From: Cyanobacteria bacterium UBA3301
GTDB taxonomy: Bacteria; Cyanobacteriota; Vampirovibrionia; Gastranaerophilales; Gastranaerophilaceae
Direction of reading: 5' to 3'
NCBI GenBank assembly: GCA_002361485.1
Contig: DESZ01000005.1
Coordinates: forward strand, 1-42,060
Length of the DNA: 42,060 nt
The position numbers were made by a program, and so were the translations under genes. Below the pieces are notes generated by a model that saw only the letters and a list, made by a program, of their open reading frames with translations, was not told the DNA's origin and ran no database searches. Below, piece by piece: positions 24,467-31,941 of the stretch; within the stretch, counting starts at the first letter, position 1, and each line of letters begins with the position of its first letter.

Positions 24467-25702
24467 TTAGTATTTTGTCGCTCCAAATACGTTATAGTCA
24501 AACGTAAATTGAATATCTATGTTTTGTCCTTTGTATTCAGGCGGCAGCGGTCTAAACGGTGCTGCGAGTTTTACCGCATTTAATGCCGCAGAATCGGCAT
24601 TTTGTAGGCCTGAAGATTTGAACACACTGCAAGATAATAATCTTCCGTCTTTTGCGATTTTGAATAAAAGAACAACACGCTTACTTTCGTTACCTTTTGG
24701 CGGATCCCAATTCATTTTAATTCTGCGTTGTAATTCTCTCATGTATGGGCCAAAATCAGGTTCTTTTATGGCATCTATACCGGGGCGGCCGCCTCCGCCT
24801 CCCGGATTACCGCCGCCGGAGCCAGACCCTCCGTGTCCGGAGCCGGTGCCTGTTCCGGAACCTGAGCCTGTTCCTTTTGCAGTTTTAGAACCTGTGCCTG
24901 AACCGTTACCGATTGGTGCAAGAGAAGGATTAGGCGAGTAATTACCTGAACCCGAAGACCCTCCGCTTTTTGATGTTCCTGAGCCGCTAATCGGACCTGT
25001 TGCATATTGTCCCGTTGTTGTTCCGCCTGAAGGTACAGGGACTTTAAATGGTGTTCCGGAAGGTTTTTGTACCGCTTTTGGAGTTGCAGGCGGACGAACC
25101 GACGGTTTTGCCGTAGGTGGTTGCGGTTTTGCAGCTTGCGGTTTTGGTATTGCTTCTGTTACAGACGGAGAAGGCGTAACATTTTTTTGAGTAGTAGTTT
25201 GAGCCTTATGTGGTTGTGATTTTTGCGGTGATACCGCTTGAGCAACTCTTTGAGCTAAAGTTTTTGCCGGAGTTTTTGGTGCAGAACCGCCCCCTGCAGG
25301 TTTGGCCGATGGTCTTGATGGTGCTTGGGACGGCATTGATACAGGAAGTTTTGGATTATTAATACCACCGGTTCTTGAATTCCTGTCAGCACGATATCGC
25401 GTATTCTTGTTTAATGGTGTTTCTTCTTTATCTACCAATACAAACTCAATATCGTTAACTTTAGGTTTTGGTTTATCAAATAATACCAAGTGTATTCCGA
25501 ATAGTGCCAATACCGTAATTATCAACCACAATATTGCCATAACTGACGGGTGAAGAATGGTTGATATTATAATACCCTTTTTTAACGATATTGAACCATC
25601 CTGTGTCTTTTTTGTTACAGCAGGCATTGTATAATTCTTTTGAGATTGTTTTTTATTTTCTTGCTCTCTTGTTTCTTGTATATATTTCCCTAATAATGAC
25701 AT
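24467..25702 (-). CDS. tonB: TonB-like energy transducer with long Pro/Gly-rich spacer
   Basis: A 411-residue protein spanning inner membrane to periplasm. About 52 cytoplasmic residues precede one membrane helix (about 53-76), which is longer than in classical TonB. A Pro/Ala/Lys-rich stretch (about 110-215) and a Gly/Ser-rich stretch (about 220-305, e.g. GSGHGGSGSGGGNPGGGGG) follow. The C-terminal domain (about 315-411) has RIKMNWDPP, VVLLFKIAKDGRLLSCSVFK and SALNAVKLAAPFRPLPPEY, typical of TonB/TolA C-domains. AGGAAA precedes the ATG. The sequence ATTATTAGG(G)AAA occurs in the leader and again in codons 3-7, a curious direct repeat. Confidence 0.88.
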   Translation of the reverse strand: MSLLGKYIQETREQENKKQSQKNYTMPAVTKKTQDGSISLKKGIIISTILHPSVMAILWLIITVLALFGIHLVLFDKPKPKVNDIEFVLVDKEETPLNKNTRYRADRNSRTGGINNPKLPVSMPSQAPSRPSAKPAGGGSAPKTPAKTLAQRVAQAVSPQKSQPHKAQTTTQKNVTPSPSVTEAIPKPQAAKPQPPTAKPSVRPPATPKAVQKPSGTPFKVPVPSGGTTTGQYATGPISGSGTSKSGGSSGSGNYSPNPSLAPIGNGSGTGSKTAKGTGSGSGTGTGSGHGGSGSGGGNPGGGGGRPGIDAIKEPDFGPYMRELQRRIKMNWDPPKGNESKRVVLLFKIAKDGRLLSCSVFKSSGLQNADSAALNAVKLAAPFRPLPPEYKGQNIDIQFTFDYNVFGATKY

Positions 25703-25773
25703 CTTGTTTCCTAATAATGTACTCTTCTTGTTTTATATTTTATTCAAAATTTTTATTATGATTATTCCCTAAT

Positions 25774-26448
25774 TTACTGATTATTTTGTATATTAGGATT
25801 AACCGTAATAGGTTGTGTTAAAATAAGTTCAATTTGTGTATTTACGGGTATATCCACATCTGTCCCTTTATCCCAAACAGATTTTAGTAATCCGCCTCCG
25901 TTACCTACCGAATTCATATAAGGAAATCCGCCTTGATTTATTGTATTTATTGAGGTTACGGATTGTATTGTTTTACTAGAAACACTTAAAACTTCCGTAT
26001 TTTTCATTATATCTTTGTCTTTATCTCCGACCAGTACGCCGGAATTATCGGTAGTTTTAATAACTGCTGAGATTGGAATATCTGTTCCGTCAGGAGTCAG
26101 TATATGAGTAAATCTAAGTGTTAATTTGCCGTTAAGTGTTCCGTGCTTTGCTTTAAAAACTTCGATAACTGTTCCTGTAATTGCGCTTCCTGCAGTTGCA
26201 ATCAGCTGTTCTCTGTAATATAAATCAGAGCCTAATGCAAGAGTTATTTCTTGCCCTGTATATGCAGTAGCAGAATTTACAGGAGTCATAAAATATGCAT
26301 TAAAGGAATATCCTGCTGGTACTGAAACAATACGCTCTTTGAGGGTTATTGCATCAGCAGTCTTTTGAGCTTGCGTATAGGCAGGTTGTATTGTTCCTAT
26401 TACTAAGGAACTGATAATTAATAATGATACTGCTGCTAATTTACGCAT
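25774..26448 (-). CDS. Exported beta-rich protein, VirB10/TrbI-like pattern (224 aa)
   Basis: A signal peptide (MRKLAAVSLLIISSLVIGTI ... AYTQA) is followed by a beta-rich domain. The pattern VPAGYSFNAYFMTPVNS, GSAITGTVIEVFKA, LTLRFTHILTPDGTDIPISA and DIPVNTQIELILTQPITV resembles the C-terminal barrel of VirB10/TrbI proteins, although no TM or Pro-rich N-terminus of VirB10 is present and no other secretion genes are nearby. It resembles its neighbour at 26526. It has its own promoter (TTGACA) and GGAG before the ATG. It lies upstream of tonB on the same strand. The fold call is tentative; export is confident. Confidence 0.7.
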   Translation of the reverse strand: MRKLAAVSLLIISSLVIGTIQPAYTQAQKTADAITLKERIVSVPAGYSFNAYFMTPVNSATAYTGQEITLALGSDLYYREQLIATAGSAITGTVIEVFKAKHGTLNGKLTLRFTHILTPDGTDIPISAVIKTTDNSGVLVGDKDKDIMKNTEVLSVSSKTIQSVTSINTINQGGFPYMNSVGNGGGLLKSVWDKGTDVDIPVNTQIELILTQPITVNPNIQNNQ

Positions 26449-26486
26449 GTATTTTCTCCCTAAGTCTGTATAACCCTACTGATAAT

Positions 26487-26514
26487 ATTGTATAACGGTA
26501 ATAAATTTTGTCAA
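26487..26514 (-). promoter_or_regulatory. Sigma70-type promoter of the exported protein gene at 25774, inside a dyad
   Basis: Consensus TTGACA (26514-26509), 16 bases, TACAAT (26492-26487). The -35 box is embedded in AATAAATT (26500-26507) and AATTTATT (26513-26520), an 8-bp inverted repeat with a 5-base spacer that could be an operator or a weak end for the upstream gene. Confidence 0.65.
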
Positions 26515-26525
26515 TTTATTAAGAG

Positions 26526-27149
26526 CTAGTCCTCTACGGTATGAGTAATATTTAAAGGTGCAATGAGTATTATTAATTCTCTTTCACCTGCATTAATTTT
26601 TGTATGTACACCCATAGAACGCGGGCCTCCGGGTCTTATTTGCAGTGTTGGTCCGCGGTAATTCCACGCGATTTTTTGAAATTTGTCTTGATAATGCGGC
26701 ATTTTAGTCCATTCGGAAGGTGGGGTTAGTTCTCCTCCTATCAAATTGTCATTTGAAGTATAAACGTATGCTTTGACCGGCATTTCGTACCCGTCAGGAA
26801 GAATAATTTTTGTTATTTTTATTCGCATTGATGCGTTTGTACCGACTATCGGTTCGTTAATTTTTTCGATGTATCCGTAAAATTCCGAATTTTCAGGTAT
26901 AACTTTTGTATCTTCTATATATAAGTCATTCGTTGATACAAACTTTGTCTTATAACCTTCAGGACAGGTCTCAGTTGAAATCTCTTGCATGTTTAATACC
27001 GGGATGACTACTCCCGCCGGAATATCTATCCCGCTATATGTGCGCATGTCAAGCTGTATGCTCGAGACCTCCGCAGTTTTAGCTTTGTTTATTGAAAATA
27101 AAGCAATAAGTGTTATAAATATCAGTAGTAATAAATTTGTTCTCTTCAT
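26526..27149 (-). CDS. Exported beta-rich protein related to the next gene (207 aa)
   Basis: A signal peptide (MKRTNLLLLIFITLIALFSI ... AKTAEV) leads into a domain with the same order of elements as the gene at 25774: IDIPAGVVIPVLNM, IPENSEFYGYIEKI, MRIKITKIILPDGYEMPVKA, and a C-terminal INAGERELIILIAPL. The two are likely tandem paralogues of a VirB10/TrbI-like or similar small-barrel fold. The repeated (I/L)PDG(Y/T)(E/D)(M/I)P(V/I) element is the best evidence. It is probably periplasmic. The gene is divergent from the GIY-YIG gene. Confidence 0.68.
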   Translation of the reverse strand: MKRTNLLLLIFITLIALFSINKAKTAEVSSIQLDMRTYSGIDIPAGVVIPVLNMQEISTETCPEGYKTKFVSTNDLYIEDTKVIPENSEFYGYIEKINEPIVGTNASMRIKITKIILPDGYEMPVKAYVYTSNDNLIGGELTPPSEWTKMPHYQDKFQKIAWNYRGPTLQIRPGGPRSMGVHTKINAGERELIILIAPLNITHTVED

Positions 27150-27217
27150 ATAATGCTATTATAACAATTTTTTAAGAATTATCAAGTAATCTTGCTAATA
27201 TGATAAAATCATGTATT

Positions 27218-27493
27218 ATGAATAAATCTCATTTTGTTTATATGATATTAACCGAAGGCAATACTTTTTATTGCGGATATACCGATAATGTAGAAAAGCG
27301 TTTTATTGAGCATTATATGGGGAAAGGTGCAAAATATACCAAAGCCTTTAAACCTGTGCGAGTCGTTTATTCAAAAGAATTTTCAACAAAATCAGAAGCT
27401 TTAAAAGAGGAATATCGTATTAAGCATAAACTTACTCATAAGCAAAAAATAAAGCTTATATCATCATACGATGAGTCAATTTTAATTAATTAG
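27218..27493 (+). CDS. GIY-YIG nuclease-superfamily protein (UPF0213/YhbQ-like)
   Basis: A 91-residue single-domain protein. The GIY-YIG core is FVYMILTEGNTFYCGYTDNV, with EKRFIEHYMGKGAKYTK (catalytic Arg) and a conserved Glu in SEALKEEYRIK, as in the YhbQ/UPF0213 family of small presumed nucleases. I start at 27218 (MNKSHFVYM) rather than 27200 because the homologous domain begins there; no ribosome-binding site is visible for either, and TAAAAT lies 8 bases upstream, so the mRNA may be nearly leaderless. Its last four bases overlap the end of the convergent gene. Confidence 0.85.
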   Translation: MNKSHFVYMILTEGNTFYCGYTDNVEKRFIEHYMGKGAKYTKAFKPVRVVYSKEFSTKSEALKEEYRIKHKLTHKQKIKLISSYDESILIN

Positions 27494-28968
27494 TCACTAT
27501 TTTGTTGTTCTTCATTCTCGCCTTCCAATAAATCATAGTCATCAATCTCTTCTTCAGAACTTTCTTGTTCGCTAGTTGTTTGAGGCTGAGGATTTATTGT
27601 GTTATTTATAATATTTTGAGTCTCGTCTGTAATTTTTTGAATTTTTTCATCAAGTTTATCGATTTGCTTTTGAGTTTTATCAATTTGCTTTTGTGTCTTT
27701 TGAATGTCTTTTTGTAATTGTGTTTGTTGATAATTTTTATAAGTATCTTCTAAATCCGTTCCTTCTGTTGACCCTGCAAAAGTTTGGAGTTTTTTATTGT
27801 CTCTGTATTCGTCTTTGAAGTTTGCGTGAAGTTCTTTTAATTCATATTTGTAATCTTCTTTGATTTGTTTAATTTCTTTTTTGTCTTCGGCTTTTTTCTG
27901 TTTCTCGATAATTTTATCTTGAATTTTATCAAGTTTTTCTTGCATCTGTACGGTTTGATATGTTTCAACTCCGTCTTGTACTATCTTATAACCGTTAGCG
28001 CTAATTGACGGGGAATAATTTTTATCAAGAGAAACAAGTTTTGAAGAATTGCCGTAGGAGTCAATGCTCCATATTCCCAAGAATACCGGTTGATTACCTG
28101 TATATCCGTAGGCTTGTACGACGACATTGTTTGAGGCATCAAAGCCTAATGGATAAATATCCCAACGTTTTCCGGCCAGATGTAATCCTTTATTTCTCCA
28201 ATAGTATTCGATAGCTTCTCTTAGAGAATTTAAATCATAGCTTGTTTTGTTATTAAAATCATATGTATGTATTCTTGTTTCCCATATACCATCTTCGCTT
28301 GAACCTATTTTTTCTTTGGCTAAAACTTTTGTACCGTCTGAAGAAAAATCAACAGGTGTTAAGCTTCTGAAGGCGGCATAGTTATCAATAGCCTTTTCTG
28401 TTGATAAAATCGGGTTCGGATCACGCTTTGCGACATTGGCTTTAAGTATTTTTGTCAGATTTGTGTCACCTTCATTCAGCGGTATTACAAACATATCTGC
28501 TGCCGTAGAACCTGAATCGTTATAATAATAAATTGCAGGATATACAAGCTTAGTAAAGTCAGGCGATACAACACCTTGAGCATTAATCTGCCGTTTTAAA
28601 AATAATCTTCTGCCTAAGGAAAGTTCAGTCTTCCCCGGAGGATCATTATATTTAACTATTTTATATATAGGCTTTGGAATATATTTAAAATCAGAAGGGG
28701 TTTCAATTTTAGGTACGTCAAATTCTAATTTTGCTTTTTCTTTATATTCGGACGCTTTTTCGTACTCTTCAACAGTCATATAACCTGTCGGTTTACGGTT
28801 AATCAATCTGTGGTCACGATTATACTGCAAATCCTCTTTTTGAACTTCATATTGATATTTAATTTCTTGCGATTTGAAATCTTTCTTGCCAAAAGGATTA
28901 GAAAATTTAGCACCGTATGATACTGTGCCGATTGATATAACCAATAATGTTAATAGTAACTTTTTCAT
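27490..28968 (-). CDS. Exported protein with propeller-like region and C-terminal coiled coil (492 aa)
   Basis: A signal peptide (MKKLLLTLLVISIGTVSYG|A) precedes a region of about 130-340 residues with repeated WD40/TolB-like blade signatures: VVSPDFTKLVYPAIYYY, VDFSSDGTKVLAKEK, SISANGYKIV. A long charged coiled coil follows (about 345-455, including QKTQKQIDKTQKQIDKLDEK), and then a Glu/Asp-rich tail. It is probably periplasmic or outer-membrane associated. It lies 36 bases downstream of the response regulator on the same strand, so it may be part of or controlled by the two-component operon. No clear ribosome-binding site is visible. The specific function is not recognised. Confidence 0.7.
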   Translation of the reverse strand: MKKLLLTLLVISIGTVSYGAKFSNPFGKKDFKSQEIKYQYEVQKEDLQYNRDHRLINRKPTGYMTVEEYEKASEYKEKAKLEFDVPKIETPSDFKYIPKPIYKIVKYNDPPGKTELSLGRRLFLKRQINAQGVVSPDFTKLVYPAIYYYNDSGSTAADMFVIPLNEGDTNLTKILKANVAKRDPNPILSTEKAIDNYAAFRSLTPVDFSSDGTKVLAKEKIGSSEDGIWETRIHTYDFNNKTSYDLNSLREAIEYYWRNKGLHLAGKRWDIYPLGFDASNNVVVQAYGYTGNQPVFLGIWSIDSYGNSSKLVSLDKNYSPSISANGYKIVQDGVETYQTVQMQEKLDKIQDKIIEKQKKAEDKKEIKQIKEDYKYELKELHANFKDEYRDNKKLQTFAGSTEGTDLEDTYKNYQQTQLQKDIQKTQKQIDKTQKQIDKLDEKIQKITDETQNIINNTINPQPQTTSEQESSEEEIDDYDLLEGENEEQQNSD

Positions 28969-29004
28969 ATCGTTTATTTAATAATGTATTTTATAAAGTC
29001 TAAT

Positions 29005-29673
29005 TTAAACAAGACCATCTTTCATTGCTGTGGCAACAGCCTTTGCGCGAGTACCGACGTACAGTTTTTGCAATATATTATGTACGTGAGTCTTTGTTGT
29101 TGCTATTGTTATGACAAGTTTTTTTGCAATTTGAGGATTATTTAATCCTTCGACAAGCAGAGCCAAAACTTCCATTTCTCTTTCAGTCAAACCGTAAAGA
29201 TTTTTGCCTTTTTTATAATTAATTCCGCTCGATTGAATATCCGAATCAGAAGTTTTTCTAATATTTGATAAAACAACTCTTGCAATTGCCGGATCAAGCC
29301 AACCTACCCCTTCGCTTACAGCTTTCACTGCAGTAATTGTTTGTTCCGGAGTTGCGCCTTTTGTAATATAACCGTCAGCTCCGGCGGCAAATGAATCTAA
29401 TATATCATCATCTCCGTCGCGGGATGTATTCATAAGAACTTTAATATCAGGATTAGAATTCTTAATCTTTCGCGTTGCTTCTATTCCATCAATTGTTGGG
29501 ACTCCGATGTCCATGATTACTAAATTCGGTCTTAAATTAAGCGCTTGTTCTACACCTTCTTGACCGTCAGCACTTGTTCCTATAACTTCCACACCGTTGT
29601 TTGACAATACGAATGATAACCCCATTCTTGTCATTTCGTGATCTTCAACTATTGTAACTTTTATATTCTTCAT
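29005..29673 (-). CDS. Response regulator, NarL/FixJ family
   Basis: A 222-residue DNA-binding regulator. The receiver domain (1-120) shows Glu10/Asp11, the phospho-acceptor Asp55 in VIMDIGVP, and Lys in GYITKGA. A LuxR-type helix-turn-helix follows (about 158-220: LTEREMEVLALLVEGLNNPQ and KTHVHNILQKL). The start is one base after the kinase stop (TAGTATG), so translation is coupled. The kinase upstream is its evident partner. The target may include the exported protein gene downstream. Confidence 0.93.
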   Translation of the reverse strand: MKNIKVTIVEDHEMTRMGLSFVLSNNGVEVIGTSADGQEGVEQALNLRPNLVIMDIGVPTIDGIEATRKIKNSNPDIKVLMNTSRDGDDDILDSFAAGADGYITKGATPEQTITAVKAVSEGVGWLDPAIARVVLSNIRKTSDSDIQSSGINYKKGKNLYGLTEREMEVLALLVEGLNNPQIAKKLVITIATTKTHVHNILQKLYVGTRAKAVATAMKDGLV

Positions 29674-29674
29674 A

Positions 29675-31246
29675 CTAATTCACCCTTGATATTGCTGCTA
29701 CATCAGCTAATAAAAACGTAAATTCACTGCCTTTGTTTACTTTACTTTCAACCCAAATCTTACCGCCGTGCGCTTCTATTATTTGTCTTGATAAATATAA
29801 ACCTAATCCAGTCCCTGTAGAACGCTTTTTGCTTGTTCCTTGAGAAAAGCGTTTAAACAAATTCGGGATATCTTCTTTCGGTATTCCGTTTCCGTTATCC
29901 GATACGGAAAATATAAAATCTCCGTTTTGAAGCTTCGGATAAATATCTATGGTTCCGTTTTTGTCGGTATAATTTATTGCATTACCGCATAAGTTCATTA
30001 TTACCCTTTTTATTTCTGCTCTATCGGCATCTATCAAACATTCATCGTCCAATTGGGCATGAATGTTTACGGTAATATCCTTCTTTTGCGCAAGCGGTGT
30101 TAATTCGGTATAACACTGCTTAATTAAATCATTTACATCAAAAGGCGTTTTACAAAGATTTAATTTACCGCTTTCAAATCTGTAAACTTCCAACAGCGCA
30201 TTAACTAAGCCTAATAAATCTTCATTGCTTTTTAGCATAGTCGCTAATAAAACTTTTTGTTTATCTTCAATATTACCCAAAGAACCGTCTAAAAAGAAAT
30301 TTAAAGTTTGAATTGCAGCTAATAATGGGGTTCTCAAATCATGAGTTAACGTTGCTATAAAGTCATCCCTCAATCTTTCGGCTTCCTTTTGTGCTGTAAA
30401 GTTTCTTATTACACCTACAAAACGCTCTCCGTCAGATAAGGATGCAAAATTTATTTCAGCAGGTATATATTCACCGCTTAATGAGTTCCTTATATATAAA
30501 TCTCTTAATATGAATTCTGATTTCTCTTCAGCTAAGCCTAAAATTGACGATTGTACATCGGATTTCGGAGCTTTATTCATTGCAGGATTGTCTGTATAGG
30601 CAATCTCCTGTATTGTCATTCCGCGCATTGTAAATTCAGATAGCCCCGTCATATTTTCACAAGCTGGATTTACCTGTTCTATAACGCCTTTCTTGTCAAT
30701 GATAATAATACCGTCAGCGCAGTAATTGATTATCCCCGATAATTTGTCATTTGCTAAAACTAATTCTCTTGTACGTTCTTTTACAAGTTCTTCTAAGTTT
30801 TGAGAATATTTTTTTAATTCTGCCTGTGCAATTTCAAGCTGCTCTATTTTATCGCGTAAATCGGCAAGCAAATGGCTTCTTTCTATCCCGTTTTTAATAT
30901 TCATCAATAAATCATCATTATCCCAAGGTTTTTCGATGTATTTATAAACTCCGATTTCATTTATCGTTTTTATCGCGTTTTCTTTATCAGCGTATGCTGT
31001 TAATAATATCATACTTGTTTCGGGATAAAGTTTTTTCGCTTCACGTAAAAACTCCAGACCGTTCATTTCCGGCATTAAGAAATCGGAAATAATCAAATCG
31101 GGAGTTTCTATTTTTAAATATTCAATTGCCTCTAGCGGATTATTAAATACCTGTACGTCATTATATCCTTCAACTTTCATTAATGTCGAAAAAGTCGAAG
31201 TCAACAATTTGTCATCGTCAACGTATAATATTTTCCCTAAACTCAT
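29675..31246 (-). CDS. Receiver-PAS-histidine kinase (hybrid sensor, soluble)
   Basis: A 523-residue cytoplasmic sensor. An N-terminal receiver (Asp55 in LIISDFLMPE; KPW motif near residue 107) is followed by a coiled-coil linker, a PAS domain (about 170-285: GIINYCADGIIIIDKKGVIE), a HisKA box (THDLRTPL, phospho-His302) and an HATPase (NLCGNAINYT, SVSDNGNGIP, STGTGLGLYL). With no membrane segment, it probably takes an upstream phosphosignal through its receiver and passes it to the NarL-type regulator encoded one base downstream. The promoter's -10 box is only six bases from the ATG and there is no ribosome-binding site, pointing to a leaderless mRNA. Confidence 0.92.
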   Translation of the reverse strand: MSLGKILYVDDDKLLTSTFSTLMKVEGYNDVQVFNNPLEAIEYLKIETPDLIISDFLMPEMNGLEFLREAKKLYPETSMILLTAYADKENAIKTINEIGVYKYIEKPWDNDDLLMNIKNGIERSHLLADLRDKIEQLEIAQAELKKYSQNLEELVKERTRELVLANDKLSGIINYCADGIIIIDKKGVIEQVNPACENMTGLSEFTMRGMTIQEIAYTDNPAMNKAPKSDVQSSILGLAEEKSEFILRDLYIRNSLSGEYIPAEINFASLSDGERFVGVIRNFTAQKEAERLRDDFIATLTHDLRTPLLAAIQTLNFFLDGSLGNIEDKQKVLLATMLKSNEDLLGLVNALLEVYRFESGKLNLCKTPFDVNDLIKQCYTELTPLAQKKDITVNIHAQLDDECLIDADRAEIKRVIMNLCGNAINYTDKNGTIDIYPKLQNGDFIFSVSDNGNGIPKEDIPNLFKRFSQGTSKKRSTGTGLGLYLSRQIIEAHGGKIWVESKVNKGSEFTFLLADVAAISRVN

Positions 31247-31252
31247 ATTTAT

Positions 31253-31281
31253 ATCATAGTGTATTATGCAGTTTCAGACAA
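31253..31281 (-). promoter_or_regulatory. Promoter of the kinase operon; predicts a leaderless mRNA
   Basis: TTGTCT (31281-31276), 17 bases, TATGAT (31258-31253). The ATG of the kinase begins seven bases after the -10 box, where transcription would start. Confidence 0.55.
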
Positions 31282-31305
31282 ATTGTTTACAAATTCGCAA
31301 TATAT

Positions 31306-31821
31306 TTAACTGTTTGTCGGAAAATGCGCACTGTATTTTCTTTCGCCGAGTTCTTTGTCGATAAGGTATAGTGAGGCTTTTTCAGTGCCAAAGTTTTTCA
31401 TCTTTTTTAGTATTCTGTGAATGTTATCTTCTTCTTCTATTTGTTCATCCAAATACCAATCGATAAATTTTCTTGTTGCCAAATCGCATTCATTTTCTGT
31501 TAATTTTGCAATATTATTTATTGATTCAGTTATTGTTTTTTCGTGTTCATATATTTGTTCAAAGATTTCTTGGGGACTTCCAAATTTTAATTTTGGTGTT
31601 TCAACGCCTTTCAATTCTGTTCTTGAATTTTGCCTGATTAAATATTCAAAAACTATCATACCATGATCAATTTCTTCTCGAGCCTGAATTTCAGCCCACC
31701 TAGAAAAACCATACAGCCCAATCTCAGACAAATAACCAGACATCGCAAGATATAAATATGCGGAATAAAACTCTTTATTAATTTGTTCATTTAATATTTC
31801 CTTTACATTTTCTCCTATCAT
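31306..31821 (-). CDS. ftnA: Ferritin
   Basis: A 171-residue four-helix iron-storage protein that oxidises and mineralises Fe(II) in a 24-mer cage. MIGENVKEILNEQINKEFYS, YLAMSGYLSEIGLYGFSRWA, QAREEIDHGMIVFEYLIRQN and EQIEEEDNIHRILKKM contain the ferroxidase ligands (Glu17, the EEIDH Glu/His pair and the later Glu residues) expected of bacterial non-haem ferritin. AAAGGAG precedes the ATG. A perfect 17-bp inverted repeat brackets the ribosome-binding site and start, implying post-transcriptional or operator control. It lies near desulfoferrodoxin on the same strand, consistent with joint iron and oxidative-stress defence in an anaerobe. Confidence 0.95.
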   Translation of the reverse strand: MIGENVKEILNEQINKEFYSAYLYLAMSGYLSEIGLYGFSRWAEIQAREEIDHGMIVFEYLIRQNSRTELKGVETPKLKFGSPQEIFEQIYEHEKTITESINNIAKLTENECDLATRKFIDWYLDEQIEEEDNIHRILKKMKNFGTEKASLYLIDKELGERKYSAHFPTNS

Positions 31822-31858
31822 TTCTTTCTCCTTTCAGAAATAATGTAAAGGAAATATT
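31793..31858 (-). promoter_or_regulatory. Perfect 17-bp inverted repeat bracketing the ferritin ribosome-binding site and start codon
   Basis: AATATTTCCTTTACATT (31793-31809, minus-strand codons 5-10 of ferritin) is exactly complementary to AATGTAAAGGAAATATT (31842-31858, in the leader). The 32-base loop holds AAAGGAG and the ATG (31821-31819). In RNA the leader would pair with the coding region, exposing the ribosome-binding site in a loop while blocking elongation; as DNA it could be an operator. Confidence 0.75.
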
Positions 31859-31884
31859 TAAATATTAAATTGCCTGTTTGTTCA

Positions 31885-31922
31885 AAAACAAAAGACGTAT
31901 TTTTTAATACGCCTTTTGTTTT
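31885..31922 (-). terminator. Terminator of the adhesin-PilZ gene
   Basis: AAAACAAAAG-A-CGTATT (31885-31901) pairs with AATACG-C-CTTTTGTTTT (31906-31922) with one mismatch. On the minus strand it follows the adhesin stop by about 20 bases and ends in a T-rich run. Confidence 0.85.
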
Positions 31923-31941
31923 ATATTAGTTATACTATTTA

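Noticed and set aside
24519..24941. Plus-strand frame rich in Pro/Gly opposite tonB
   Set aside because: Mirror of the Gly/Pro-rich TonB spacer; no start signal and no recognisable domain.
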